Origin: Auanema rhodensis
Lineage: Eukaryota > Nematoda > Chromadorea > Rhabditida > Rhabditidae
Assembly (NCBI GenBank): GCA_964057225.1
Contig: OZ059898.1
Span: 10,478,001 to 10,542,000 of the forward strand
Direction: 5' to 3'
DNA: 64,000 nucleotides
Positions 25,401 to 35,453 of this stretch are shown piece by piece (within the stretch, counting starts at the first letter, position 1; each line of letters opens with the position of its first letter). A program made the position numbers and the translations under genes. The notes below the pieces were generated by a model. It was not told the DNA's origin and made no database searches. It saw only the letters and a program-made list of their open reading frames with translations.

Positions 25401-28090
25401 AAAGTAAAGTAAAACTATTCAAGCGAGTAAGACTGTTGAACGATTTGAAGAGAATTGTAAGTATTAGAAAAAAATTAAAGTTTAGCTCTCTCTACTATTT
25501 AATGATTGTCGGCTAAAATATGGTAACAGTTTTTATTAAAAGTTTCCATGACTAAGATTAAACAAAGAAAAGAATCAAAGAGAAACACTTCTTGTTTACT
25601 TACTTGATTATAATACTTGAAATTCGAAAAAAAGTAAAAAACAATTGAGAATGCGACATAAACAGTTGAACGATTTGAAGAGAATTGTAAGTTTTAGAAA
25701 AGAAATAAAGTTCAGCTATCTCTACCATTGACTGATTATCGGCTAAAATAAGGTAACAGTTTTTATTGAAAGTTTCCATGATTAAGATTAAACAAAGAAA
25801 AAAAATCAAAGAGAAACACTTCTTGTTTACTTATTTGATTATAATACTTAAAATTCCAAAAACAGTAGAATAAAATAGAGAAAGCGACCAAAAAAGTTGA
25901 ACGATTTGAAGAGAATTGTAAGTTTTAGAAAAGAATTAAAGTTCAGCTATCTCTACTATTAACTGATTATCGGCTAAAATAAGGTAACAGTTTTTATAAA
26001 AAGGTTCCACGATTAGGATTAAACAAAAAAAAGAATCAAAAAGAAACACTTCTTGTTTACTTACTTGATTATAATACTTGAAATTCAAAAAAAAAGTAAA
26101 AAACAATTGAGAAAGCAACATAAACAGTTGAACGATTTGAAGAGAATTGTAAGTTTTAGGAAAGAATTAAAGTTCAGCTATCTCTACTTTTAACTGATTA
26201 ACGGCTAAAATAAGGTAACAGTTTTTATTGAAAGTTTCCGTGATTAAGATTAAACAAAGAAAAAAAATCAAAGAGAAACACTTCTTGTTTACTAATTTGA
26301 TTATAACACTTGAAATTCCAAAAACAGTAGAATAAAATAGAGAAAGCGACGAAAAAAGTTGAACAATTTGATGAGAATTGTAAGTTTTAGAAAAGAATTA
26401 AAGTTCAGCTATCTCTACTATTAACTGATTATCGGCTGAAATAAGGTAACAGTTTTTATTGAAAGTTTCCGTGATTAAGATTAAACAAAGTAGAAAAAAT
26501 CAAAGAGAAACACTTCTTGTTTACTTATTTGATTATAACACTTGAAATTCCAACAAAAGTAAAGTAAAACTGTTAAAGCGAGTAAAACTGTTGAACGATT
26601 TGAAGACAATTGTAAGTTGAAGAAAAAAATTAAAGTTCAGCTATCTCTACTTTTAACTGATTAACGGCTAAAATAAGGTAACAGTTTTTATTGAAAGTTT
26701 CCGTGATTAAGATTAAACAAAGAAAAAAAATCAAAGAGAAACACTTCTTGTTTACTAATTTGATTATAATGCTTGAAATTCCAAAAACAGTAGAATAAAA
26801 TAGAGAAAGCGATGAAAAAAATTGAACGATTTGAAGAGAATTGTAAGTTTTAGGAAAGAATTAAAGTTCAGCTATCTCTACTTTTAACTGATTAACGGCT
26901 AAAATAAGGTAACAGTTTTTATTGAAAGTTTCCGTGATTAAGATTAAACAAAGAAAAAAAATCAAAGAGAAACACTTCTTGTTTACTAATTTGATTATAA
27001 CACTTGAAATTCCAAAAACAGTAGAATAAAATAGAGAAAGCGACGAAAAAAGTTGAACGATTTGAAGAGAATTGTAAGTTTTAGAAAAGAATTAAAGTTC
27101 AGCTATCTCTACTTTTAACTGATTAACGGCTAAAATAAGGTAACAGTTTTTATTGAAAGTTTCCGTGATTAAGATTAAACAAAGAAAAAAAATCAAAGAG
27201 AAACACTTCTTGTTTACTAATTTGATTATAATGCTTGAAATTCCAAAAACAGTAGAATAAAATAGAGAAAGCGATGAAAAAAATTGAACGATTTGAAGAG
27301 AATTGTAAGTTTTAAAAAAGAAATAAAGTTCAGCTATCTCTACCATTGACTGATTATCGGCTAAAATAAGGTAACAGTTTTTATTGAAAGTTTCCATAAT
27401 TAAGATTAAACAAAGAAAAAAAATCGAAGAGAAACACTTCTTGTTTACTTATTTGATTATAATACTTGAAATTCTAAAAACAGTAGAATAAAATTGAGAA
27501 AGCGACAAAAACAGTTGAACGATTTGAAGAGAATTGTAAGTATTAGAAAAAAATTAAAGTTTAGCTCTCTCTACTATTTAATGATTGTCGGCTAAAATAT
27601 GGTAACAGTTTTTATTAAAAGTTTCCATGATTAAGATTAAACAAAGAAAAATAATCAAAGAGAAACACATCTTGTTTTCTAATTCGATTATAACAGTTGA
27701 AATTCCAACAAAAGTAAAGTAAAACTATTCAAGCGAGTAAGACTGTTGAACGATTTGAAGAGAATTGTAAGTATTAGAAAAAAATTAAAGTTTAGCTCTC
27801 TCTACTATTTAATGATTGTCGGCTAAAATATGGTAACAGTTTTTATTAAAAGTTTCCATGACTAAGATTAAACAAAGAAAAGAATCAAAGAGAAACACTT
27901 CTTGTTTACTTACTTGATTATAATACTTGAAATTCGAAAAAAAGTAAAAAACAATTGAGAATGCGACATAAACAGTTGAACGATTTGAAGAGAATTGTAA
28001 GTTTTAGAAAAGAATTAAAGTTCAGCTATCTCTACTTTTAACTGATTAACGGCTAAAATAAGGTAACAGTTTTTATTGAAAGTTTCCGTG
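22472..28090. repeat. ten-monomer higher-order repeat, 2,310-bp period
   Basis: The same succession of monomer subtypes recurs at 22,472, 24,782 and 27,092, exactly 10x231 bp apart, and the block at 23,626 recurs at 25,936. Diagnostic members are a monomer with CCATAATTAAG and AAATCGAAGAG, then ones with CTATTTAATGATTGTCGG and with CACATCTTG and AACAGTTGAAATTCC. Units differ by few substitutions, for example AAACAATC / AAATAATC at 23,032 / 25,342. A further copy sits at 40,782. Confidence 0.87.
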
Positions 28091-28724
28091 ATTAAGATTA
28101 AACAAAGAAAAAAAATCAAAGAGTAACACTTCTTGTTTACTAATTTGATTATAATGCTTGAAATTCCAAAAACAGTAGAATAAAATAGAGAAAGCGACGA
28201 AAAAAATTGAACGATTTGAAGAGAATTGTAAGTTTTAAAAAAGAATTAAAGTTCAGCTATCTCTACCATTGACTGATTATCGGCTAAAATAAGGTAACAG
28301 TTTTTATTGAAAGTTTCCGTGATTAAGATTAAACAAAGTAGAAAAAATCAAAGAGAAACACTTCTTGTTTACTTATTTGATTATAACACTTGAAATTCCA
28401 ACAAAAGTAAAGTAAAACTGTTAAAGCGAGTAAAACTGTTGAACGATTTGAAGACAATTGTAAGTTGAAGAAAAAAATTAAAGTTCAGCTCTCTCTACTA
28501 TTAACTGATTGACTTCTAAAATATGGTAACAGTTTTTATTAAAAGTTTCCATGATTAAAATTAAACAAAGAAAAAAATCAAAGAGAAACACTTCTTGTTT
28601 ACTAATTTGATTATAACACTTGAAAATCCAACAAAAGTAAAATAAAACTGTGAAAGCGGGTAAAACTGTTGAACTAAAACAGTCTTTATAAAATATAAAT
28701 GATATTTTTTTATAAAAGTGAAGT

Positions 28725-28785
28725 TGCATCGGCCGGGAATCGAACCGCGTGGCAGGCGAGCATTCTACCACTGAACCACCGATGC
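28725..28785 (-). pseudogene. tRNA-Gly pseudogene, copy 17, 10-nt internal deletion
   Basis: Only 61 nt remain. Ten bases are missing between the anticodon stem and the T loop (+ strand CGAACCGCGTGG instead of CGAACCCGGGTCGCCCGCG), removing the variable loop and part of the 5' T stem. The anticodon GCC survives, but the T arm and the start of the B box do not. The left monomer has TTGACTTCTAAAATATGG, a private marker shared with 29607 and 42415. Confidence 0.9.
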
Positions 28786-28960
28786 TTCGAAAATGTTAGA
28801 TTGTTTCCGAAAAACTATGAAAAGTCAAGTTCTACTGATTTGAAGAGAATTGTAAGTTTTAGAAAATAATTAAAAATTAGTTCTCTCTACTATTAACTGA
28901 TTGTCGGCTAAAATATGGTAACAGTTCTTATAAAAAGTTTCCATGATAAGGATTAAACAA

Positions 28961-28997
28961 TGTTTTGCCTTTTGTTGGAATTTCAAGTGTTATAATC
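28961..28997. repeat. inverted scrap of satellite monomer, copy 1
   Basis: A 37-bp stretch replaces the usual A-rich tract. Its last ~29 bp are the exact reverse complement of the monomer segment from GATTATAACACTTG to CCAACAAAAG. With the direct segment at 29027-29045 it can form a 19-bp stem (18 matches) around a 29-nt loop. The net length gain is about 27 bp. Confidence 0.85.
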
Positions 28998-29606
28998 AAA
29001 AAGAAACACTTCTTGTTTACTTACTTGATTATAATACTTGAAATTTAAAAAAAAAAGTAAAAAACAATTGAGAAAGCAACATAAACAGTTGAACGATTTG
29101 AAGAGAATTGTAAGTTTTAGAAAAGAATTAAAGTTCAGCTCTCTCTACTTTTAACTGATTAACGGCTAAAATAAGGTAACAGTTTTTATTGAAAGTTTCC
29201 GTGATTAAGATTAAACAAAGTAGAAAAAATCAAAGAGAAACACTTCTTGTTTACTTATTTGATTATAACACTTGAAATTCCAACAAAAGTAAAGTAAAAC
29301 TGTTAAAGCGAGTAAAACTGTTGAACGATTTGAAGACAATTGTAAGTTGAAGAAAAAAATTAAAGTTCAGCTCTCTCTACTATTAACTGATTGACTTCTA
29401 AAATATGGTAACAGTTTTTATTAAAAGTTTCCATGATTAAAATTAAACAAAGAAAAAAATCAAAGAGAAACACTTCTTGTTTACTAATTTGATTATAACA
29501 CTTGAAAATCCAACAAAAGTAAAATAAAACTGTGAAAGCGGGTAAAACTGTTGAACTAAAACAGTCTTTATAAAATATAAATGATATTTTTTTATAAAAG
29601 TGAAGT

Positions 29607-29667
29607 TGCATCGGCCGGGAATCGAACCGCGTGGCAGGCGAGCATTCTACCACTGAACCACCGATGC
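29607..29667 (-). pseudogene. tRNA-Gly pseudogene, copy 18, 10-nt internal deletion
   Basis: Identical 61-nt remnant to 28725-28785, produced by the 882-bp duplication. It is followed by its own copy of the inverted scrap at 29843-29879. Confidence 0.9.
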
Positions 29668-29842
29668 TTCGAAAATGTTAGATTGTTTCCGAAAAACTAT
29701 GAAAAGTCAAGTTCTACTGATTTGAAGAGAATTGTAAGTTTTAGAAAATAATTAAAAATTAGTTCTCTCTACTATTAACTGATTGTGGGCTAAAATATGG
29801 TAACAGTTCTTATAAAAAGTTTCCATGATTAGGATTAAACAA

Positions 29843-29879
29843 TGTTTTGCCTTTTGTTGGAATTTCAAGTGTTATAATC
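29843..29879. repeat. inverted scrap of satellite monomer, copy 2
   Basis: Same 37-bp inverted segment as 28961-28997, exactly 882 bp later. Paired with the direct GATTATAATACTTGAAATT downstream it forms the same potential hairpin. Confidence 0.85.
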
Positions 29880-30246
29880 AAAAAGAAACACTTCTTGTTT
29901 ACTTACTTGATTATAATACTTGAAATTTAAAAAAAAAAGTAAAAAACAATTGAGAAAGCAACATAAACAGTTGAACGATTTGAAGAGAATTGTAAGTTTT
30001 AGAAAAGAATTAAAGTTCAGCTCTCTCTACTTTTAACTGATTAACGGCTAAAATAAGGTAACAGTTTTTATTGAAAGTTTCCGTGATTAAGATTAAACAA
30101 AGAAAAAAAATCAAAGAGAAACACTTCTTGTTTACTAATTTGATTATAACACTTGAAATTCCAACAAAAGTAAAGTAAAACTGTTAAAACGAGTAAAACT
30201 GTTGAACTAAAACAGTCTTTATAAAATATAAATGATATTTTTTTAT

Positions 30247-30251
30247 AAAAA
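30247..30251 (-). terminator. Pol III terminator, T5 class
   Basis: AAAAA on the + strand is TTTTT in the transcript, 7 nt after the discriminator. One base change (G to A on the + strand) turned the T4 terminator into T5. It marks most tRNA copies from 30258 onward and travels with the AAAGCGAGT monomer subtype, so it defines a second cassette lineage. Confidence 0.7.
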
Positions 30252-30257
30252 TGAAGT

Positions 30258-30328
30258 TGCATCGGCCGGGAATCGAACCCGGGTCGCCCGCGTGGCAGGC
30301 GAGCATTCTACCACTGAACCACCGATGC
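30258..30328 (-). tRNA. tRNA-Gly-GCC: tRNA-Gly(GCC), consensus copy 19
   Basis: Intact gene and the first of the T5-terminator lineage (transcript trailer ACTTCAT then T-run). The left monomer has AAAACGAGT. Distances to the next three loci are 865 bp each. Confidence 0.96.
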
Positions 30329-30379
30329 TTCGAAAATGTTAGATTGTTTCCGAAAAATTATGAAAAGTCAAGTTCTACT

Positions 30380-30610
30380 GATTTGAAGAGAATTGTAAGT
30401 TTTAGAAAAGAATTAAAGTTCAGCTATCTCTACTATTAACTGATTATCGGCTAAAATAAGGTAACAGTTTTTATTGAAAGTTTCCATGATTTAGATTAAA
30501 CAAAGAAAAAAAATCAAAGAGAAACACTTCTTGTTTACTTATTTGATTATAATACTTGAAATTCCAAAAACAGTAGAATAAAATAGAGAAAGCGACGAAA
30601 AAAGTTGAGC
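30380..30610 (+). repeat. representative 231-bp satellite monomer
   Basis: This unit starts at GATTTGAAG and ends just before the next GATTTGAAG at 30611. It contains TAACAGTTTT in the first half; monomers of the AAAGCGAGT subtype also contain AAAACTGTTA near the end, which is its exact reverse complement, giving a 10-bp inverted repeat inside one monomer. The + strand has long purine runs (about 30458-30530). There is no start-to-stop frame shared by all monomers, so it is not a coding repeat. Confidence 0.9.
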
Positions 30611-31122
30611 GATTTGAAGACAATTGTAAGTTTAAGAAAAAAAATAAAGTTTAGCTCTCTCTACTATTAACTGATTGTCGGCTAAAATATGGTAACAGTT
30701 TTTATTAAAAGTTTCCATGATTAAGATTAAACAAAGAAAAAAAATCAAAAAGAAACACTTCTTGTTTCCTAATTTGATTATAATACTTGAAATTCCAACA
30801 AAAGTAAAGTAAAACTGTTGAAGCGAGTAAAACTGTTGAACGATTTGAAGACAATTGTAAGTTTTAGAGAACAATTAAAGTTTAGCTCTCTCTACTATTA
30901 ACTGATTGTCGGCTAAAATATGGTAACAGTTTTTATTAAAAGTTTCCATGATTAAGATTAAACAAAGAAAAAAAATCAAAGAGAAACACTTCTTGTTCAC
31001 TAATTTGTTTATAACACTTGAAAATCCAACAAAAGTAAAATAAAACTGTGAAAGCGGGTAAAACTGTTGAACTAAAACAGTCTTTATAAAATATAAATGA
31101 TATTTTTTTTTAAAAATGAAGT

Positions 31123-31193
31123 TGCATCGGCCGGGAATCGAACCCGGGTCGCCCGCGTGGCAGGCGAGCATTCTACCACTGAACCACCGATGC
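31123..31193 (-). tRNA. tRNA-Gly-GCC: tRNA-Gly(GCC), consensus copy 20
   Basis: Intact gene with T5 terminator. Its block is copied at 31988 in an 865-bp tandem duplication (cassette plus three monomers). Confidence 0.96.
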
Positions 31194-31987
31194 TTCGAAA
31201 ATGTTAGATTGTTTCCGAAAAATTATGAAAAGGCAAGTTCTACTGATTTGAAGAGAATTGTAAGTTTTAGAAAATAATTAAAAATTAGTTCTCTCTACTA
31301 TTAACTGATTGTCGGCTAAAATATGGTAAGATTTTTTATAAAAAGTTTCCATGATTAGGATTAAACAAAAAAAAAGAATCAAAAAGAAACACTTCTTGTT
31401 TTCTTATTTGATTATAATACTTCAAATTCGAAAAAAAGTAAAAAACAATTGAGAAAGCGACATAAACAGTTGAACGATTTGAAGAGAATTGTAAGTTTTA
31501 GAAAAGAATTAAAGTTCAGCTATCTGTACTATTAACTGATTATCGGCTAAAATAAGGTAACAGTTTTTATTGAAAGTTTCCATAATTAAGATTAAACAAA
31601 GAAAAAAAATCAAAGAGAAACACTTCTTGTTTACTTATTTGATTATAATACTTGAAATTCCAACAAAAGTAAAGTAAAACTGTTGAAGCGAGTAAAACTG
31701 TTGAACGATTTGAAGACAATTGTAAGTTTTAGAGAACAATTAAAGTTTAGCTCTCTCTACTATTAACTGATTGTCGGCTAAAATATGGTAACAGTTTTTA
31801 TTAAAAGTTTCCATGATTAAGATTAAACAAAGAAAAAAAATCAAAGAGAAACACTTCTTGTTCACTAATTTGTTTATAACACTTGAAAATCCAACAAAAG
31901 TAAAATAAAACTGTGAAAGCGGGTAAAACTGTTGAACTAAAACAGTCTTTATAAAATATAAATGATATTTTTTTTTAAAAATGAAGT

Positions 31988-32058
31988 TGCATCGGCCGGG
32001 AATCGAACCCGGGTCGCCCGCGTGGCAGGCGAGCATTCTACCACTGAACCACCGATGC
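31988..32058 (-). tRNA. tRNA-Gly-GCC: tRNA-Gly(GCC), consensus copy 21
   Basis: Intact duplicate of 31123 within the 865-bp repeat. T5 terminator and the same right-hand AAAAGGCAAGTTCTACT variant. Confidence 0.96.
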
Positions 32059-32852
32059 TTCGAAAATGTTAGATTGTTTCCGAAAAATTATGAAAAGGCA
32101 AGTTCTACTGATTTGAAGAGAATTGTAAGTTTTAGAAAATAATTAAAAATTAGTTCTCTCTACTATTAACTGATTGTCGGCTAAAATATGGTAAGATTTT
32201 TTATAAAAAGTTTCCATGATTAGGATTAAACAAAAAAAAAGAATCAAAAAGAAACACTTCTTGTTTTCTTATTTGATTATAATACTTCAAATTCGAAAAA
32301 AAGTAAAAAACAATTGAGAAAGCGACATAAACAGTTGAACGATTTGAAGAGAATTGTAAGTTTTAGAAAAGAATTAAAGTTCAGCTATCTGTACTATTAA
32401 CTGATTATCGGCTAAAATAAGGTAACAGTTTTTATTGAAAGTTTCCATAATTAAGATTAAACAAAGAAAAAAAATCAAAGAGAAACACTTCTTGTTTACT
32501 TATTTGATTATAATACTTGAAATTCTTAAAATCAGTAGAATAAAATTGAGAAAGCGACAAAAACAGTTGAACGATTTGAAGAGAATTGTAAGTATTAGAA
32601 AAAAATTAAAGTTTAGCTCTCTCTACTATTTAATGATTGTCGGCTAAAATATGGTAATAGTTTTTATTAAAAGTTTCCATGATTAGGATTAAACAAAAAA
32701 AAGAATCAAAAAGAAACACTTCTTGTTTCCTAATTTGATTATAACACTTGAAATTCCAACAAAAGTAAAGTAAAACTGTTAAAGCGAGTAAAACTGTTGA
32801 ACTAAAACAGTCTTTATAAAATATAAATGATATTTTTTTTTAAAAATGAAGT

Positions 32853-32920
32853 TGCATCGGCCGGGAATCGAACCCGGGTCGCCAGCGTATGCGAGCATTC
32901 TACCACTGAACCACCGATGC
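32853..32920 (-). pseudogene. tRNA-Gly pseudogene, copy 22, anticodon loop lost
   Basis: 68 nt. The anticodon arm CTCGC-CTGCCAC-GCGGG is reduced to CTCGC-ATAC-GCTGG: three loop bases are gone, no GCC remains, and the 3' stem has a mismatch. A and B boxes and the acceptor, D and T arms are intact, so it could be transcribed but cannot decode glycine. Recurs at 34752 and 44795. Confidence 0.9.
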
Positions 32921-33483
32921 TTCGAAAATGTTAGATTGTTTCCGAAAAATTATGAAAAGTCAAGTTCTACTGATTTGAAGAGAATTGTAAGTTTTAGAAA
33001 AGAATTAAAGTTCAGCTATCTCTACTATTAACTGATTATCGGCTAAAATAAGGTAGCAGTTTTTATTGAAAGTTTCCATGATTAAGATTAAACAAAGAAA
33101 AAAAATCAAAGAGAAACACTTCTTGTTTACTTATTTGATTATAATTCTTGAAATTCCAAAAACAGTAGAATAAATTAGAGAAAGCGACGAAAAAAGTTGA
33201 GCGATTTGAAGACAATTGTAAGTTTAAGAAAAAAAATAAAGTTTAGCTCTCTCTACTATTAACTGATTGTCGGCTAAAATATGGTAACAGTTTTTATTAA
33301 AAGTTTCCATGATTAAGATTAAACAAAGAAAAAAAATCAAAGAGAAACACTTCTTGTTTCCTAATTCGATTATAACACTTGAAATTTCAACAAAAGTAAA
33401 GTAAAACTGTTAAAGCGAGTAAAACTGTTGAACTAAAACAGTCTTTATAAAATATAAATGATATTTTTTTTTAAAAATGAAGT

Positions 33484-33554
33484 TGCATCGGCCGGGAATC
33501 GTACCCGGGTCGCCCGCGTGGCAGGCGAGCATTCTACCACTGAACCACCGATGC
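33484..33554 (-). tRNA. tRNA-Gly-GCC: tRNA-Gly(GCC), copy 23, T-loop variant U55A, probably inactive
   Basis: The T loop is TACGATT instead of TTCGATT. Position 55 is the pseudouridine of T-psi-C, which contacts G18, and is a core B-box base, so TFIIIC binding and folding should both suffer. Anticodon and stems are intact. T5 terminator. Confidence 0.75.
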
Positions 33555-34117
33555 TTCGAAAATGTTAGATTGTTTCCGAAAAATTATGAAAAGTCAAGTT
33601 CTACTGATTTGAAGAGAATTGTAAGTTTTAGAAAAGAATTAAAGTTCAGCTATCTCTACTATTAACTTATTATCGGCTAAAATAAGGTAACAGTTTTTAT
33701 TGAAAGTTTCCATGATTAAGATTAAACAAAGAAAAAAAATCAAAGAGAAACACTTCTTGTTTACTTATTTGATTATAATACTTGAAATTCCAAAAACAGT
33801 AGAATAAAATTGAGAAAGAGACAAAAACAGTTGAACGATTTGAAGAGAATTGTAAGTATTAGAAAAAAAATAAAGTTTAGCTCTCTCTACTATTAACTGA
33901 TTGTCGGCTAAAATATGGTAACAGTTTTTATTAAAAGTTTCCATGATTAAGATTAAACAAAGAAAAAAAATCAAAGAGAAACACTTCTTGTTTCCTAATT
34001 TGATTATAACACTTGAAATTCCAACAAAAGTAAAGTAAAACTGTTAAAGCGAGTAAAACTGTTGAACTAAAACAGTCTTTATAAAATATAAATGATATTT
34101 TTTTTTAAAAATGAAGT

Positions 34118-34188
34118 TGCATCGGCCGGGAATCGAACCCGGGTCGCCCGCGTGGCAGGCGAGCATTCTACCACTGAACCACCGATGC
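34118..34188 (-). tRNA. tRNA-Gly-GCC: tRNA-Gly(GCC), consensus copy 24
   Basis: Intact gene, third member of the first 1,899-bp unit and the only one in that unit with unbroken structure. T5 terminator. Confidence 0.96.
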
Positions 34189-34751
34189 TTCGAAAATGTT
34201 AGATTGTTTCCGAAAAATTATGAAAAGTCAAGTTCTACTGATTTGAAGAGAATTGTAAGTTTTAGAAAAGAATTAAAGTTCAGCTATCTCTACTATTAAC
34301 TGATTATCGGCTAAAATAAGGTAACAGTTTTTATTGAAAGTTTCCATAATTAAGATTAAACAAAGAAAAAAAATCAAAGAGAAACACTTCTTGTTTACTT
34401 ATTTGATTATAATACTTGAAATTCTTAAAATCAGTAGAATAAAATTGAGAAAGCGACAAAAACAGTTGAACGATTTGAAGAGAATTGTAAGTATTAGAAA
34501 AAAATTAAAGTTTAGCTCTCTCTACTATTTAATGATTGTCGGCTAAAATATGGTAATAGTTTTTATTAAAAGTTTCCATGATTAGGATTAAACAAAAAAA
34601 AGAATCAAAAAGAAACACTTCTTGTTTCCTAATTTGATTATAACACTTGAAATTCCAACAAAAGTAAAGTAAAACTGTTAAAGCGAGTAAAACTGTTGAA
34701 CTAAAACAGTCTTTATAAAATATAAATGATATTTTTTTTTAAAAATGAAGT

Positions 34752-34819
34752 TGCATCGGCCGGGAATCGAACCCGGGTCGCCAGCGTATGCGAGCATTCT
34801 ACCACTGAACCACCGATGC
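34752..34819 (-). pseudogene. tRNA-Gly pseudogene, copy 25, anticodon loop lost
   Basis: Same 68-nt anticodon-less allele as 32853, opening the second 1,899-bp unit. Its leader has a private A-to-G change (CCGAAAGATT). Confidence 0.9.
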
Positions 34820-35382
34820 TTCGAAAATGTTAGATTGTTTCCGAAAGATTATGAAAAGTCAAGTTCTACTGATTTGAAGAGAATTGTAAGTTTTAGAAAA
34901 GAATTAAAGTTCAGCTATCTCTACTATTAACTGATTATCGGCTAAAATAAGGTAGCAGTTTTTATTGAAAGTTTCCATGATTAAGATTAAACAAAGAAAA
35001 AAAATCAAAGAGAAACACTTCTTGTTTACTTATTTGATTATAATTCTTGAAATTCCAAAAACAGTAGAATAAATTAGAGAAAGCGACGAAAAAAGTTGAG
35101 CGATTTGAAGACAATTGTAAGTTTAAGAAAAAAAATAAAGTTTAGCTCTCTCTACTATTAACTGATTGTCGGCTAAAATATGGTAACAGTTTTTATTAAA
35201 AGTTTCCATGATTAAGATTAAACAAAGAAAAAAAATCAAAGAGAAACACTTCTTGTTTCCTAATTCGATTATAACACTTGAAATTTCAACAAAAGTAAAG
35301 TAAAACTGTTAAAGCGAGTAAAACTGTTGAACTAAAACAGTCTTTATAAAATATAAATGATATTTTTTTTTAAAAATGAAGT

Positions 35383-35453
35383 TGCATCGGCCGGGAATCG
35401 TACCCGGGTCGCCCGCGTGGCAGGCGAGCATTCTACCACTGAACCACCGATGC
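35383..35453 (-). tRNA. tRNA-Gly-GCC: tRNA-Gly(GCC), copy 26, T-loop variant U55A, probably inactive
   Basis: Duplicate of the U55A allele at 33484, 1,899 bp away, with the same TTAACTTATTATCGG variant in the adjoining right monomer. Confidence 0.75.

Larger units (their letters stand above)
18523..28674. repeat. 10-kb pure satellite stretch without tRNA
   Basis: About 44 monomers in one orientation with no cassette, the longest tRNA-free interval here. It contains the second half of the 3,164-bp duplication, a 1,155-bp (five-monomer) repeat at 21,086/22,241 and the 2,310-bp higher-order repeat. No coding or RNA gene is visible. Confidence 0.88.
28478..30250. repeat. 882-bp tandem duplication carrying the deleted tRNA and the inverted scrap
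   Basis: The block with the 61-nt tRNA remnant and the inverted scrap occurs at 28,478 and again 882 bp later at 29,360. The length equals a 162-bp shortened cassette, three monomers and the 27-bp net insertion. The paralogous region at 42 kb has only one unit. Confidence 0.85.
30875..32440. repeat. 865-bp tandem duplication
   Basis: The block at 30,875-31,739 recurs at 31,740, including the rare GTTCACTAATTTGTTTATAAC, GGTAAGATTTTTTAT and ACTTCAAATTCG variants. The paralogue at 43.7 kb has a single unit. Confidence 0.85.

Noticed and set aside
18472-28724. Centromere protein B box or other named centromere motif in the monomer
   Set aside because: I looked for the CENP-B box pattern (TTCG, then A, then CGGG at fixed spacing) and found no convincing match; GAAAGCGGG alone is not enough.
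28961-28997. Insertion sequence or transposon end
   Set aside because: The 37-bp segment is mostly reverse-complemented monomer, with no transposase, no terminal inverted repeats of its own and no target duplication.
30251-30439. Plus-strand frame beginning MKLHRPGIEPGSPAWQASIL, repeated dozens of times
   Set aside because: It is the antisense of the tRNA followed by satellite. The ATG exists only where the T5 lineage has ATGAAG in the trailer. Conservation is explained by the tRNA and recent duplication.
32435-32647. Lys/Ile-rich plus-strand frames within the satellite (for example 70 residues)
   Set aside because: They lie wholly inside one monomer, vary in length with single-base indels and show no domain or codon signal.
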